A stretch of DNA of 64,000 nucleotides from contig OY979718.1 in the NCBI GenBank assembly GCA_963855995.1, positions 29,731,282 through 29,795,281 of the forward strand, in the 5' to 3' direction. This document shows positions 49,014-62,914 of the stretch, piece by piece. The position numbers and the translations under genes were made by a program. The DNA is from Muricea muricata (lineage: Eukaryota; Cnidaria; Anthozoa; Malacalcyonacea; Plexauridae). A model generated the notes under the pieces. The model had not been told where the DNA came from. It made no database searches and saw only the letters and a list, made by a program, of their open reading frames with translations. Position 1 is the first letter of the stretch. Each line of letters opens with the position of its first letter.

Positions 49014-50880
49014 CTTTCTTGTACACTGAACAGAAACGATCTTAGAACCATAAAAATCGCGTTTTAAGCGTTCTAGAAGCGATTTGAACGTAAAAACATG
49101 CTCAAATCACCAACTAAAAGTTGCCGTTTAAAATCGATCAGGGTGACGTTTTAAAGCATAAAATGATGTTTTCAGTGCTAAGGTGAACGAGTTGAGTGCA
49201 ATGATGTACTGCAATCAGGGACCTAAAAGAGACATTCTAAATGTAAATTGCAGAACTTAGAAAGTCGGGAATCAGGTTTTCGGCGCTCAAACCATCGGGA
49301 TGAGCGAAATGACATGTTGAAATCAGAAACCTATAACTTGCTTGTAAACAGAACAGAAACGATCTTAGAACCAACAAAATCGCGTTTTAAGCGTTCTAGA
49401 AGCGATTTGAGTGTAAAAATATGCTCAAATCACCAACTAAAAGTTGCCGTTTTAAATCAATCAGGGTGACGTTTTAAAGCTTAAAATGATGTTTTCAGTG
49501 CTAAAGTGAACGAGTTGAGCGCAATGATGTACTGCATTCACGGACCTAAAAAAGACCTAATAAATGGAAATTGCAGAACTTAGCAAGCCGGGAATCAGGT
49601 TTTCGGCGCTCAAACCATCGGGATGAGCGAAATGACATGTTGAAATGAGAAACCTATAACTTTCTTGTACACTGAACAGAAACGATCTTAGAACCATAAA
49701 AATCGCGTTTTAAGCGTTCTAGAAGCGATTTGAACGTAAAAACATGCTCAAATCACCAACGAAAAATTGCTGTTTTAAATCGATCAGGGTGACGTTTTAG
49801 AGCTTAAAATGATGTTTTCAGTGCTAAAGTGAACGAGTTGAGCGCAATAATGTACTGCAATGACGGACCTAAAAGAGACCCAATAAATGGAAATTGCAGA
49901 ACTTAGCAAGTCGGGAATCATGTTTTCGGCGCTCAAACTATCGAGATGAGCGAAGTAACCCGTTGACATGAGAAACCTATAACTTTCTAGTAAACTGAAC
50001 AGCAACGATCTTAGAACCATCAAAATTGCGTTTTAAGTGTTCTGGAAGCGATTTGAACGTAAAAACATGCTCAAATCACCAACTAAAAGTTGCCGTTTAA
50101 AATCGATCAGGGTGACGTTTTAAAGCATAAAATGATGTTTTCAGTGCTAAAGTGAACGAGTTGAGTGCAATGATGTACTGCAATCAGGGACCTAAAAGAG
50201 ACATTTTAAATGTAAATTGCAGAACTTAGAAAGTCGGGAATCAGGTTTTCGGCGCTCAAACCATCGGGATGAGCGAAATGACATGTTGAAATCAGAAACC
50301 TATAACTTGCTTGTAAACAGAACAGAAACGATCTTAGAACCAACAAAATCGAGTTTAAAGCGTTCTAGAAGCGATTTGAGCGTAAAAATATGCTCAAATC
50401 ACCAACTAAAAGTTGCCGTTTTAAATCAATCAGGGTGACGTTTTAAAGCTTAAAATGATGTTTACAGTGCTAAAGTGAACGAGTTGAGCGCAATGATGTA
50501 CTGCATTCACGGACCTAAAAGAGACCTCCTAAATTGAAATTGCAGAACTAAGCATGTCGGGAATCATATTTTCGGCTCTCAAACCATCGATAATTGGCAA
50601 AATAACACCTTGACATGAGAAACGTAGAGCTTACTTGTGAACTGAGAAGAAACGATCTTAGAACCATCAAAATCGCGTTTTAAGCATTCTAGAAGCGATT
50701 TGAACGTAAAAACATGCTCAAATCACCAACTAAAAGTTGCCGTTTAAAATCGATCAGGGTGACGTTTTAAAGCATAAAATGATGTTTTCAGTGCTAAAGT
50801 GAACGAGTTGAGCGCAATGATGTACTGCATTCACGGACCTAAAAAAGACCTAATAAATGGAAATTGCAGAACTTAGCAAG
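49014..50880. repeat. Array segment: T4-T5-T6/T3-T4-T3-T5
   Basis: T4 (49,250), T5 (49,573), a T6 head with a T3 tail (49,895; ttctggaagcg has lost the XbaI site), T4 (50,219), T3 (50,539) and T5 (50,866). The T4 near 50,350 has atcgagtttaaagcg, and a nearby copy has tgtttacagtgc. Only satellite is present. Confidence 0.75.
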
Positions 50881-51526
50881 TCGCGAATCAGGTTTTTGGC
50901 TCTCAAACCATCGAGATGAGCGAAATGACATGTTGAAATGAGAAACCTATAACTTTCTTGTACACTGAACAGAAACGATCTTAGAACCATAAAAATCGCG
51001 TTTTAAGCGTTCTAGAAGCGATTTGAACGTAAAAACATGCTCAAATCACCAACTAAAAGTTGCCGTTTAAAATCGATCAGGGTGACGTTTTAAAGCATAA
51101 ATCGATGTTTTCAGTGCTAAAGTGAACGAGTTGAGTGCAATGATGTACTGCAATCAGGGACCTAAAAGAGACATTCTAAATGTAAATTGCAGAACTTAGA
51201 AAGTCGGGAATCAGGTTTTCGGCGCTCAAACCATCGGGATGAGCGAAATGACATGTTGAAATCAGAAACTTATAACTTGCTTGTAAACAGAACAGAAACG
51301 ATCTTAGAACCAACAAAATCGCGTTTTAAGCGTTCTAGAAGCGATTTGAGCGTAAAAATATGCTCAAATCACCAACTAAAAGTTGCCGTTTTAAATCAAT
51401 CAGGGTGACGTTTTAAAGCTTAAAATGATGTTTTCAGTGCTAAAGTGAACGAGTTGAGCGCAATGATGTACTGCATTCACGGACCTAAAAAAGACCTAAT
51501 AAATGGAAATTGCAGAACTTAGCAAG
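50881..51526. repeat. 646-bp T5-T4 dimer, copy 1
   Basis: Begins with the private word tcgcgaatcaggtttttgg (50,881), which recurs at 51,527. The T4 partner carries agaaacttataac, and the preceding monomer tail reads ataaatcgatg, also seen 646 bp later. These three shared variants define a recent dimer duplication. Confidence 0.88.
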
Positions 51527-52172
51527 TCGCGAATCAGGTTTTTGGCTCTCAAACCATCGAGATGAGCGAAATGACATGTTGAAATGAGAAACCTATAACT
51601 TTCTTGTACACTGAACAGAAACGATCTTAGAACCATAAAAATCGCGTTTTAAGCGTTCTAGAAGCGATTTGAACGTAAAAACATGCTCAAATCACCAACT
51701 AAAAGTTGCCGTTTAAAATCGATCAGGGTGACGTTTTAAAGCATAAATCGATGTTTTCAGTGCTAAAGTGAACGAGTTGAGTGCAATGATGTACTGCAAT
51801 CAGGGACCTAAAAGAGACATTCTAAATGTAAATTGCAGAACTTAGAAAGTCGGGAATCAGGTTTTCGGCGCTCAAACCATCGGGATGAGCGAAATGACAT
51901 GTTGAAATCAGAAACTTATAACTTGCTTGTAAACAGAACAGAAACGATCTTAGAACCAACAAAATCGCGTTTTAAGCGTTCTAGAAGCGATTTGAGCGTA
52001 AAAATATGCTCAAATCACCAACTAAAAGTTGCCGTTTTAAATCAATCAGGGTGACGTTTTAAAGCTTAAAATGATGTTTTCAGTGCTAAAGTGAACGAGT
52101 TGAGCGCAATGATGTACTGCATTCACGGACCTAAAAAAGACCTAATAAATGGAAATTGCAGAACTTAGCAAG
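51527..52172. repeat. 646-bp T5-T4 dimer, copy 2
   Basis: Second copy of the preceding dimer, indistinguishable by eye. The next T5 monomer (52,158) has the ordinary form tcgggaatcaggttttcgg, so the duplication ends there. Confidence 0.88.
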
Positions 52173-53061
52173 TCGGGAATCAGGTTTTCGGCGCTCAAAC
52201 CATCGGGATGAGCGAAATGACATGTTGAAATGAGAAACCTATAACTTTCTTGTACACTGAACAGAAACGATCTTAGAACCATAAAAATCGCGTTTTAAGC
52301 GTTCTAGAAGCGATTTGAACGTAAAAACATGCTCAAATCACCAACGAAAAATTGCTGTTTTAAATCGATCAGGGTGACGTTTTAGAGCTTAAAATGATGT
52401 TTTCAGTGCTAAAGTGAACGAGTTGAGCGCAATAATGTACTGCAATGACGGACCTAAAAGAGACCCAATAAATGGAAATTGCAGAACTTAGCAAGTCGGG
52501 AATCATGTTTTCGGCGCTCAAACTATCGAGATGAGCGAAGTAACCCGTTGACATGAGAAACCTATAACTTTCTAGTAAACTGAACAGCAACGATCTTAGA
52601 ACCATCAAAATTGCGTTTTAAGTGTTCTAGAAGCGATTTGAGCGTAAAAACATCCTCAAATCACCAACTAAAAATCGCCGTTTTATGTCGATCAGGGCGA
52701 CGTTTTAGAGCTTAAAATGATGTTTTCAGTGCTAAAGTGAACGAGTTGAGTGCAATGATGTACTGCAATAACGGGCCTAAAAGAGACCTTCTAAATGGAA
52801 ATTGCAGAACTTAGCAAGTCGGGAATCACGTTTTCGGCGCTCAAACCATCGGGATAAGCGAAATGACATGTTGAAATGAGAAACCTATAACTTGCTTGTA
52901 CACTGAACAGAAACGATCTTAGAACTATAAAAATCGCGTTTTAAGCGCTCTAGAAGCGATTTGAACGTAAAAACATGCTGAAATCACCAACGAAAAGTTG
53001 CTGTTTTAAATCGATCAGGGTGACGTTTTAGAGCTTAAAATGATGTTTTCAGTGCTAAAGT
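52173..53061. repeat. Array segment: T5-T6-T1
   Basis: T5 (52,158), T6 (52,480) and T1 (52,803). The T1 tail ends with gtgaacaagttgag, the word at which the following 1,294-bp repeats also join. Only satellite is present. Confidence 0.75.
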
Positions 53062-54355
53062 GAACAAGTTGAGCGCAATAATGTACTGCAATCACGGACC
53101 TAAAGGGGACCTAATAAATGGAAATTGCAGAAGTTAGCAAGTCGGGAATCAGGTTTTCGGCGCTCAAACTATCGAGATTAGCGAAGTAACCCGTTGACAT
53201 GAGAAACCTATAACTCTCTTGTAAACTAAAAAGAAACGATCTTAGAACCAGCAAAATTGCGTTTTAAGTGTTCTAGAAGCGATTTGAGCGTAAAAACATG
53301 CTCAAATCACTAACTTAAAATCGCCGTTTTAAATCCATCAGGGTGACGTTTTAGAGCTTAAAATGATGTTTTCAGTGCTAAAGTGAACGAGTTGAGCGCA
53401 ATGATGTACTGCAATCACGGACCTAAAAGAGACCTTCTAAATGGTAATTGCAGAACTTAGCAAGTTGGAAATCAGGTTTTTGGCGCTGAAACCAACGGGA
53501 TGTGCGAAATGACATGTTGAAATCAGAAACCTATAACTTGCTTGTAAACAGAACAGAAACGATCTTAGAACCAACAAAATCGCGTTTTAAGCGTTCTAGA
53601 AGCGATTTGAGCGTAAAAATATGCTCAAATCACCAACTAAAAGTTGCCGTTTTAAATCAATCAGGGTGACGTTTTAAAGCTTAAAATGATGTTTTCAGTG
53701 CTAAAGTGAACGAGTTGACCGCAATGATGTACTGCATTCACGGACCTAAAAAAGACCTAAGAAATGGAAATTGCAGAACTTAGCAAAGTCGGGAATCAGG
53801 TTTTCGGCGCTCAAACCATCGGGATGAGCGAAATGACATGTTGAAATGAAAAACCTATAACTTTCTTGTACACTGAACAGAAACGATCTTAGAACCATAA
53901 AAATCGCGTTTTAAGCGTTCTAGAAGCGATTTGAACGTAAAAACATGCTCAAATCACCAACGAAAAATTGCTTTTTTTAAATCGATCAGGGTGACGTTTT
54001 AGAGCTTAAAATGATGTTTTCAGTGCTAAAGTGAACGAGTTGAGCGCAATAATGTACTGCAATGACGGACCTAAAAGAGACCCAATAAATGGAAATTGCA
54101 GAACTTAGAAAGTCGGGAATCACGTTTTCGGCGCTCAAACTATCGAGATGAGCGAAGTAACCCGTTGACATGAGAAACCTATAACTTTCTAGTAAACTGA
54201 ACAGCAACGATCTTAGAACCATCAAAATTGCGTTTTAAGTGTTCTAGAAGCGATTTGAGCGTAAAAACATGCTCAAATCACCAACTAAAAATCGCCGTTT
54301 TATGTCGATCAGGGCGACGTTTTAGAGCTTAAAATGATGTTTTCAGTGCTAAAGT
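53062..54355. repeat. 1,294-bp four-monomer HOR T7-T8/T4-T5-T6, copy 1
   Basis: The repeat is bounded by gaacaagttgagcg at 53,062, 54,356 and 55,650. Private words shared with copy 2 are aaactaaaaagaaac, gttggaaatcagg, ggcgctgaaaccaacggg, gatgtgcgaaatg, gttgaccgcaatg, cctaagaaatgg, tagcaaagtcggg, gaaatgaaaaacc and ttgctttttttaaatc. The second monomer is a T8 head fused to a T4 tail, so this repeat was founded on a hybrid. This copy has aaaggggacc and gagattagcg near its start, where copy 2 does not. Confidence 0.9.
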
Positions 54356-55649
54356 GAACAAGTTGAGCGCAATAATGTACTGCAATCACGGACCTAAAAG
54401 AGACCTAGTAAATGGAAATTGCAGAACTTAGCAAGTCGGGAATCAGGTTTTCGGCGCTCAAACTATCGAGATGAGCGAAGTAACCCGTTGACATGAGAAA
54501 CCTATAACTCTCTTGTAAACTAAAAAGAAACGATCTTAGAACCAGCAAAATTGCGTTTTAAGTGTTCTAGAAGCGATTTGAGCGTAAAAACATGCTCAAA
54601 TCACTAACTTAAAATCGCCGTTTTAAATCCATCAGGGTGACGTTTTAGAGCTTAAAATGATGTTTTCAGTGCTAAAGTGAACGAGTTGAGCGCAATGATG
54701 TACTGCAATCACGGACCTAAAAGAGACCTTCTAAATGGTAATTGCAGAACTTAGCAAGTTGGAAATCAGGTTTTTGGCGCTGAAACCAACGGGATGTGCG
54801 AAATGACATGTTGAAATCAGAAACCTATAACTTGCTTGTAAACAGAACAGAAACGATCTTAGAACCAACAAAATCGCGTTTTAAGCGTTCTAGAAGCGAT
54901 TTGAGCGTAAAAATATGCTCAAATCACCAACTAAAAGTTGCCGTTTTAAATCAATCAGGGTGACGTTTTAAAGCTTAAAATGATGTTTTCAGTGCTAAAG
55001 TGAACGAGTTGACCGCAATGATGTACTGCATTCACGGACCTAAAAAAGACCTAAGAAATGGAAATTGCAGAACTTAGCAAAGTCGGGAATCAGGTTTTCG
55101 GCGCTCAAACCATCGGGATGAGCGAAATGACATGTTGAAATGAAAAACCTATAACTTTCTTGTACACTGAACAGAAACGATCTTAGAACCATAAAAATCG
55201 CGTTTTAAGCGTTCTAGAAGCGATTTGAACGTAAAAACATGCTCAAATCACCAACGAAAAATTGCTTTTTTTAAATCGATCAGGGTGACGTTTTAGAGCT
55301 TAAAATGATGTTTTCAGTGCTAAAGTGAACGAGTTGAGCGCAATAATGTACTGCAATGACGGACCTAAAAGAGACCCAATAAATGGAAATTGCAGAACTT
55401 AGAAAGTCGGGAATCACGTTTTCGGCGCTCAAACTATCGAGATGAGCGAAGTAACCCGTTGACATGAGAAACCTATAACTTTCTAGTAAACTGAACAGCA
55501 ACGATCTTAGAACCATCAAAATTGCGTTTTAAGTGTTCTAGAAGCGATTTGAGCGTAAAAACATGCTCAAATCACCAACTAAAAATCGCCGTTTTATGTC
55601 GATCAGGGCGACGTTTTAGAGCTTAAAATGATGTTTTCAGTGCTAAAGT
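54356..55649. repeat. 1,294-bp four-monomer HOR T7-T8/T4-T5-T6, copy 2
   Basis: Second copy, with all the private variants listed for copy 1. It adds gacctagtaaatgg near 54,400, which recurs near 55,695 at the start of a partial third copy. The third copy soon diverges to a T7/T6 hybrid. Confidence 0.9.
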
Positions 55650-56490
55650 GAACAAGTTGAGCGCAATAATGTACTGCAATCACGGACCTAAAAGAGACCT
55701 AGTAAATGGAAATTGCAGAACTTAGCAAGTCGGGAATCAGGTTTTCGGCGCTCAAACTATCGAGATGAGCGAAGTAACCCGTTGACATGAGAAACCTATA
55801 ACTCTCTTGTAAACTGAAAAGAAACGATCTTAGAACCATCAAAATTGCGTTTTAAGGGTTCTAGAAGCGATTTGAGCGTAAAAACATGCTCAAATCACCA
55901 ACTAAAAATCGCCGTTTTATGTCGATCAGGGCGACGTTTTAGAGCTTAAAATGATGTTTTCAGTGCTAAAGTGAATGAGTTGAGTGCAATGATGTACTGC
56001 AATAACGGACCTAAAAGAGACCTTCTAAATGGAAATTGCAGAACTTAGCAAGTCGGGAATCAGGTTTTCGGCGCTCAAACTATCGAGATGAGCGAAGTAA
56101 CCCGTTGACATGAGAAACCTATAACTCTCTTGTAAACTGAAAAGAAACGATCTTAGAACCATCAAAATTGCGTTTTAAGTGTTCTAGAAGCGATTTGAGC
56201 GTAAAAACATGCTCAAATCACCAACTAAAAATCGCCGTTTTATGTCGATCAGGGCGACGTTTTAGAGCTTAAAATGATGTTTTCAGTGCTAAAGTGAATG
56301 AGTTGAGTGCAATGATGTACTGCAATAACGGACCTAAAAGAGACCTTCTAAATGGAAATTGCAGAACTTAGCAAGTCGGGAATCAGGTTTTCGGCGCTCA
56401 AACTATCGAGATGAGCGAAGTAACCCGTTGACATGAGAAACCGAAAACTCTCTAGTAAACTTAACAGAAACGATCTTAGATCTATAAAAA
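55650..56490. repeat. Two tandem T7/T6 hybrid monomers
   Basis: Two adjacent monomers (heads near 55,714 and 56,037) begin as T2/T7 (actatcgagatgagcg, ctctcttgtaaactg) and end as T6 (ttttatgtcgatcagggcg). Both tails read gtgaatgagttgagtgc. They are a single-monomer duplication of a hybrid and differ at gttttaagggttc against gttttaagtgttc. Confidence 0.8.
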
Positions 56491-59400
56491 TCGCGTTTTA
56501 CCCATTCTAGAACGATTTGAGCGTGAAAACATGCTCAAATCACCAACTAAAAATTGCTGTTTTAAATCGCTCAGGGTGACATTTTAGAGCTTAAAATGAT
56601 GTTTTCAGTGCTAAAGTGAACGAGTTGAGCGCAATAATGTACTGCAATGACGGACCTAAAAGAGACCCAATAAATGGAAATTGTAGAACTTAGCAAGTCG
56701 GGAATCATGTTTTCGGCGCTCAAACTATCGAGATGAGCGAAGTAACCCGTTGACATGAGAAACCTATAACTCTCTTGTAAACTGAAAAGAAACGATCTTA
56801 GAACCAGCAAAATTGCGTTTTACCCGTTCTAGAACGATTTGAGCGTAAAAACATGCTCAAATCACCAACTTAAAATCGCCGTTTTAAATCGATCAGGGTG
56901 ACGTTTTTGAGCTTAAAATGATGTTTTCAGTGCTAAAGTGAACGAGTTGAGCGCAATGATGTACTGCATTCACGCACCTAAAAGAGACCTTCTAAATTGA
57001 AATTGCAGAACTAAGCATGTCGGGAATCATATTTTCGGCTCTCAAACCATCGATAATTGGCAAAATAACACCTTGACATGAGAAACGTAGAGCTTACTTG
57101 CGAACTGAGAAAAAACGATCTTAGAACCATCAAAATCGCGTTTTAAGCATTCTAGAAGCGATTTGAACGTAAAAACATGCTCAAATCACCAACTAAAAGT
57201 TGCCGTTTAAAATCGATCAGGGTGACGTTTTAAAGCATAAAATGATGTTTTCAGTGCTAAAGTGAACGAGTTGAGCGCGATGATGTACTGCAATCAGGGA
57301 CCTAAAAGAGACATTCTAAATGTAAATTGCAGAACTTAGCAAGTCGGGAATCAGGTTTTCGGCGCTCAAACCATCGGGATGAGCGAAATGACATGTTGAA
57401 ATCAGAAACCTATAACTTGCTTGTAAACAGAACAGAAACGATCTTAGAACCAACAAAATCGCGTTTTAAGCGTTCTAGAAGCGATTTGAGCGTAAAAATA
57501 TGCTCAAATCACCAACTAAAAGTTGCCGTTTTAAATCAATCAGGGTGACGTTTTAAAGCTTAAAATGATGTTTTCAGTGCTAAAGTGAACGAGTTGAGCG
57601 CAATGATGTACTGCATTCACGGACCTAAAAAAGACCTAATAAATGGAAATTGCAGAACTTAGCAAGTCGGGAATCATGTTTTCGGCGCTCAAACTATCGA
57701 GATGAGCGAAGTAACCCGTTGACATGAGAAACCTATAACTTTCTTGTACACTGAACAGCAACGATCTTAGAACCATCAAAATTGCGTTTTAAGTGTTCTA
57801 GAAGCGATTTGAGCGTAAAAATATGCTCAAATCACCAACTTAAAATTGCCGTTTTAAATCGATCAGGGTGACGTTTTAGAACTTAAAATGATGTTTTCTG
57901 TGCTAAAGTGAACGAGTTGAGCGCAATAACGTACTGCAATGACGGACCTGAAAGAGACACAATAAATGGAGATTGCAGAACTTAGCAAGTCGGGAATCAG
58001 GTTTTCGGCGCTCAAACTATCGAGATGAGCGAAGTAACCCGTTGACATGAGAAACCGAAAACTCTCTAGTAAACTTAACAGAAACGATCTTAGAACCATT
58101 AAAATTGCGTTTTACCCATTCTAGAACGATTTGAGCGTGAAAAGATGCTCAAATCACCAACTAAAAATTGCTGTTTTAAATCGCTCAGGGTGACGTTTTA
58201 GAGCTTAAAATGATGTTTTCAGTGCTAAAGTGAACGAGTTGAGCGCAATAATGTACTGCAATGACGGACCTAAAAGAGACCCAATAAATGGAAATTGTAG
58301 AACTTAGCAAGTCGGGAATCATGTTTTCGGCGCTCAAACTATCGAGATGAGCGAAGTAACCCGTTGACATGAGAAACCTATAACTTTCTAGTAAACTGAA
58401 CAGCAACGATCTTAGAACCATCAAAATTGCGTTTTAAGTGTTCTAGAAGCGATTTGAGCGTAAAAACATGCTCAAATCACCAACTAAAAATCGCCGTTTT
58501 ATGTCGATCAGGGCGACGTTTTAGAGCTTAAAATGATGTTTTCAGTGCTAAAGTGAACGAGTTGAGTGCAATGATGTTATGCAATAACGAACCTAAAAGA
58601 GACCTTCTAAAATGAAATTGCAGAACTTAGCAAGTCGGGAATCACGTTTTCGGCGCTCAAACCATCGGGATAAGCGAAATGACATGTTGAAATGAGAAAC
58701 CTATAACTTGCTTGTACACTGAACAGAAACGATCTTAGAACTATAAAAATCGCGTTTTAAGCGCTCTAGAAGCGATTTGAACGTAAAAACATGCTCAAAT
58801 CACCAACGAAAAGTTGCTGTTTTAAATCGATCAGGGTGACGTTTTAGAGCTTAAAATGATGTTTTCAGTGCTAAAGTGAACGAGTTGAGCGCAATGATGT
58901 ACTGAAATCACGGACCTAAAAGACACCTTCTAAATGGAAATTGCAGAACTTAGCAAGTCGGGAATCACGTTTTCGGCGCTCAAACCATCGGGATAAGCGA
59001 AATGACATGTTGAAATGAGAAACCTATAACTTGCTTGTACACTGAACAGAAACGATCTTAGAACTATAAAAATCGCGTTTTAAGCGCTCTAGAAGCGATT
59101 TGAACGTAAAAACATCCTGAAATCACCAACGAAAAGTTGCTGTTTTAAATCGATCAGGGTGACGTTTTAGAGCTTAAAATGATGTTTTCAGTGCTAAAGT
59201 GAACGAGTTGAGCGCAATAATGTACTGCAATGACGGACCTAAAAGAGACCTAATAAATGGAAATTGCAGAACTTAGCAAGTCGGGAATCAGGTTTTCGGC
59301 GCTCAAGCTATCGAGATGAGCGAAGTAACCCGTTGACATAAGAAACCTATAACTCTCTTGTAAACTGAAAAGAAACGATCTTAGAACCAGCAAAATTGCG

Positions 59401-61299
59401 TTTTACCCGTTCTTGAACGATTTGAGCGTGAAAAAATGCTCAAATCACCAACTTAGAATCGCCCTTTTTAAATCGATCAGGGTGACGTTTTTGAGCTTAA
59501 AATGATGTTTTTAGTGCTAAAGTGAACGAGTTGAGCGCAATGATGTACTGCATTCACGGACCTAAAAGAGACCTTCTAAATTGAAATTGCAGAACTAAGC
59601 ATGTCGGGAATCATATTTTCGGCTCTCAAACTATCGATAATTGGCAAAATAACACCTTGACATGAGAAACGTAGAGCTTACTTGTGAACTGAGAAAAAAC
59701 GATCTTAGAACAATCAAAATCGCGTTTTAAGCATTCTAGAAGCGATTTGAACGTAAAAACATGCTCAAATCACCAACTAAAAGTTGCCGTTTAAAATCGA
59801 TCAGGGTGACGTTTTTAAGAATAAAATGATGTTTTCAGTGCTAAAGTGAACGAGTTGAGCGCAATGATGTACTGCAATCACGGACCTAAAAGAGACATTC
59901 TAAATGTAAATTGCAGAACTTATCAAGTCGGGAATCAGGTTTTCGGCGCTCAAACCATCGGGATGAGCGAATTGACATGTTGAAATCAGAAACCTATAAC
60001 TTGCTTGTAAACAGAACAGAAACGATCTTAGAACCAACAAAATTGCGTTTTAAGCGTTCTAGAAGCGATTTGAGCGTAAAAATATGCTCAAATCACCAAC
60101 TAAAAGTTGCCGTTTTAAATCAATCAGGGTGACGTTTTAAAGCTTAAAATGATGTTTTCAGTGCTAAAGTGAACGAGTTGAGCGCAATGATGTACTGCAT
60201 TCACGGACCTAAAAAAGACCTAATAAATGGAAATTGCAGAACTTAGCAAGTCGGGAATCAGGTTTTCGGCGTTCAAACCATCGGGATGAGCGAAGTAACC
60301 CGTTGACATGAGAAACCTATAACTCTCTTGTAAACTGAAAAGAAACGATCTTAGAACCAGCAAAATTGCGTTTTACCCGTTCTAGAACGATTTGAGCGTG
60401 AAAACATGCTCAAATCACCAACTTAAAATCGCCGTTTTAAATCGATCAGGGTGACGTTTTTGAGCTTAAAATGATGTTTTCAGTGCTAAAGTGAACGAGT
60501 TGAGCGCAATGATGTACTGCATTCACGGACCTAAAAGAGACCTTTTAAATTGAAATTGCAGAACTAATCATGTCGGGAATCATATTTTCGGCTCTCAAAC
60601 CATCGATAATTGGCAAAATAACACCTTGACATGAGAAACGTAGAGCTTACTTGTGAACTGAGAAGAAACGATCTTAGAACCATCAAAATCGCGTTTTAAG
60701 CATTCTAGAAGCGATTTGAACGTAAAAACATGCTCAAATCACCAACTAAAAATCGCCGTTTTATGTCGATCAGGGCGACATTTTAGAGCTTAAAATGATG
60801 TTTTCAGTGCTAAAGTGAACGAGTTGAGTGCAATGATGTACTGCAATAACGGACCTAAAAGAGACCTTCTAAATGGAAATTGCAGAACTTAGCAAGTCGG
60901 GAATCACGTTTTCGGCGCTCAAACCATCGGGATAAGCGAAATGACATGTTGAAATGAGAAACCTATAACTTGCTTGTACACTGAACAGAAACGATCTTAG
61001 AACTATAAAAATCGCGTTTTAAGCGCTCTAGAAGCGATTTGAACGTAAAAACATGCTCAAATCACCAACGAAAAGTTGCTGTTTTATATCGATCAGGGTG
61101 ACGTTTTAGAGCTTAAAATGATGTTTTCAGTGCTAAAGTGAACGAGTTGAGCGCAATAATGTACTGCAATCACGGACCTAAAAGAGACCTAATAAATGGA
61201 AATTGCAGAACTTAGCAAGTGGAGAATCAGGTTTTCGGCGCTCAAACTATCGAGATGAGCGAAGTAACCCGTTGACATGAGAAACCTATAACTCTCTTG
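56491..61299. repeat. Array segment: mixed order T10-T3-T4-T6/T8-T9-T6-T1-T1-T2-T3-T4-T5/T2-T3-T1-T2
   Basis: Monomers drawn from both lineages follow each other without a visible repeat period: T10 (56,682), T3, T4 (57,328), a T6 head with a T8 tail (57,651), T9 (57,974), T6/T10 (58,296), two T1 (58,619 and 58,942), T2 (59,265), T3, T4 (59,913), a T5/T2 hybrid (60,236), T3 with a T6 tail (60,558), T1 (60,881) and a T2-like copy (61,204). More private point changes are visible here than in the HOR blocks (for example tgatgttatgc near 58,573 and gttcttgaacg near 59,410), so this may be an older, less homogenised part. Confidence 0.7.
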
Positions 61300-62914
61300 T
61301 AAACTGAATAGAAACGATCTTAGAACCATCAAAATTGCGTTTTAAGCGTTCTAGAAGCGATTTGAACGTAAAAACATGCTCAAATCACCAACGAAAAATT
61401 GCTGTTTTAAATCGATCAGGGTGACGTTTTAGAGCTTAAAATTATGTTTTCAGTGCTAAAGTGAACGAGTTGAGCGCAATAATGTACTGCAATGACGGAC
61501 CTAAAAGAGACCCAATAAATGGAAATTGCAGAACTTAGCAAGTCGGGAATCAGGTTTTCGGCGCTCAAACCATCGGGATGAGCGAAATGACATGTTGAAA
61601 TGAGAAACATATAACTTGCTTGTACACTGAACAGAAACGATCTTAGAACCATAAAAATCGCGTTTTAAGTGTTCTAGAAGCGATTTGAGCGTAAAAACAT
61701 GCTCAAATCACCAACTAAAAATCGCCGTTTTATGTCGATCAGGGCGACGTTTTAGAGCTTAAAATGATGTTTTCAGTGCTAAAGTGAACGAGTTGAGTGC
61801 AATGATGTACTGCAATAACGAACCTAAAAGAGACCTTCTAAATGGAAATTGCAGAACTTAGCAAGTCGGGAATCACGTTTTCGGCGCTCACACCATCGGG
61901 ATAAGCGAAATGACATGTTGAAATGAGAAACCTATAACTTGCTTGTACACTGAACACAAACGATCTTAAAACTATAAAAATCGCGTTTTAAGCGCTCTAG
62001 AAGCGATTTGAACGTAAAAACATGCTGAAATCACCAACGAAAAGTTGCTGTTTTAAATCGATCAGGGTGACGTTTTAGAGCTTAAAATGATGTTTTCAGT
62101 GCTAAAGTGAACAAGTTGAGCGCAATAATGTACTGCAATCACGGACCTAAAGGGGACCTAATAAATGGAAATTGCAGAACTTAGCAAGTCGGGAATCAGG
62201 TTTTCGGCGCTCAAACTATCGAGATGAGCGAAGTAACCCGTTGACAAGAGAAACCTATAACTCTCTTGTAAACTGAAAAGAAACGATCTTAGAACCAGCA
62301 AAATTGCGTTTTAAGTGTTCTAGAAGCGATTTGAGCGTAAAAACATGCTCAAATCACTAACTTAAAATCGCCGTTTTAAATCCATCAGGGTGACGTTTTA
62401 GAGCTTAAAATGATGTTTTCAGTGCTAAAGTGAACGAGTTGAGCGCAATGATGTACTGCAATCGCGGACCTAAAAGAGACCTTCTAAATGGTAATTGCAG
62501 AACTTAGCAAGTTGGGAATCAGGTTTTTGGCGCTCAAACCAACGGGATGAGCGAAATGACATGTTGAAATGAGAAACCTATAACTTGCTTGTAAACTGAA
62601 AAGAAACGATCTTAGAACAATCAAAATCGCGTTTTAAGCGTTCTAGAAGTGATTTGAGCGTAAAAATATGCTCAAATCACCAACTTAAAATTGCCGTTTT
62701 AAATCGATCAGGGTGACGTTTTAGAACTTAAAATGATGTTTTCTGTGCTAAAGTGAACGAGTTGAGCGCAATAACGTACTGCAATGACGGACCTGAAAGA
62801 GACACAATAAATGGAAATTGCAGAACTTAGCAAGTCGGGAATCAGGTTTTCGGCGCTAAACTATCGAGATGAGCGAAGTAACCCGTTGACATGAGAAACC
62901 TATAACTCTCTTGT
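61300..62914. repeat. 1,614-bp five-monomer HOR T5-T1-T7-T8-T9, copy 1
   Basis: Starts near aaactgaatagaaacg (61,301). T5 (61,527), T1 (61,850), T7 (62,173), T8 (62,496) and a T9/T2 hybrid (62,820). Private words shared with copy 2 at 1,614-bp spacing are aaaattatgttttc, gaaacatataacttgc, ctcacaccatcggg and gaacacaaacgatcttaaaac. This five-monomer unit uses T7-T9, so it is a different HOR from the T1-T5 unit of the same length. Confidence 0.88.

Noticed and set aside
48857..49051. 64-codon - strand frame with an internal protein repeat
   Set aside because: The internal repeat is simply the 57-bp DNA duplication at 48,900-49,013 read in frame; 57 is a multiple of three by chance.
58560..58620. 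Possible array edge or degraded flank, because of several point changes (tgatgttatgc, aacgaaccta, ctaaaatgaaattg)
   Set aside because: The monomers on both sides are full length and ordinary, so this is one more mutated copy and not an edge.
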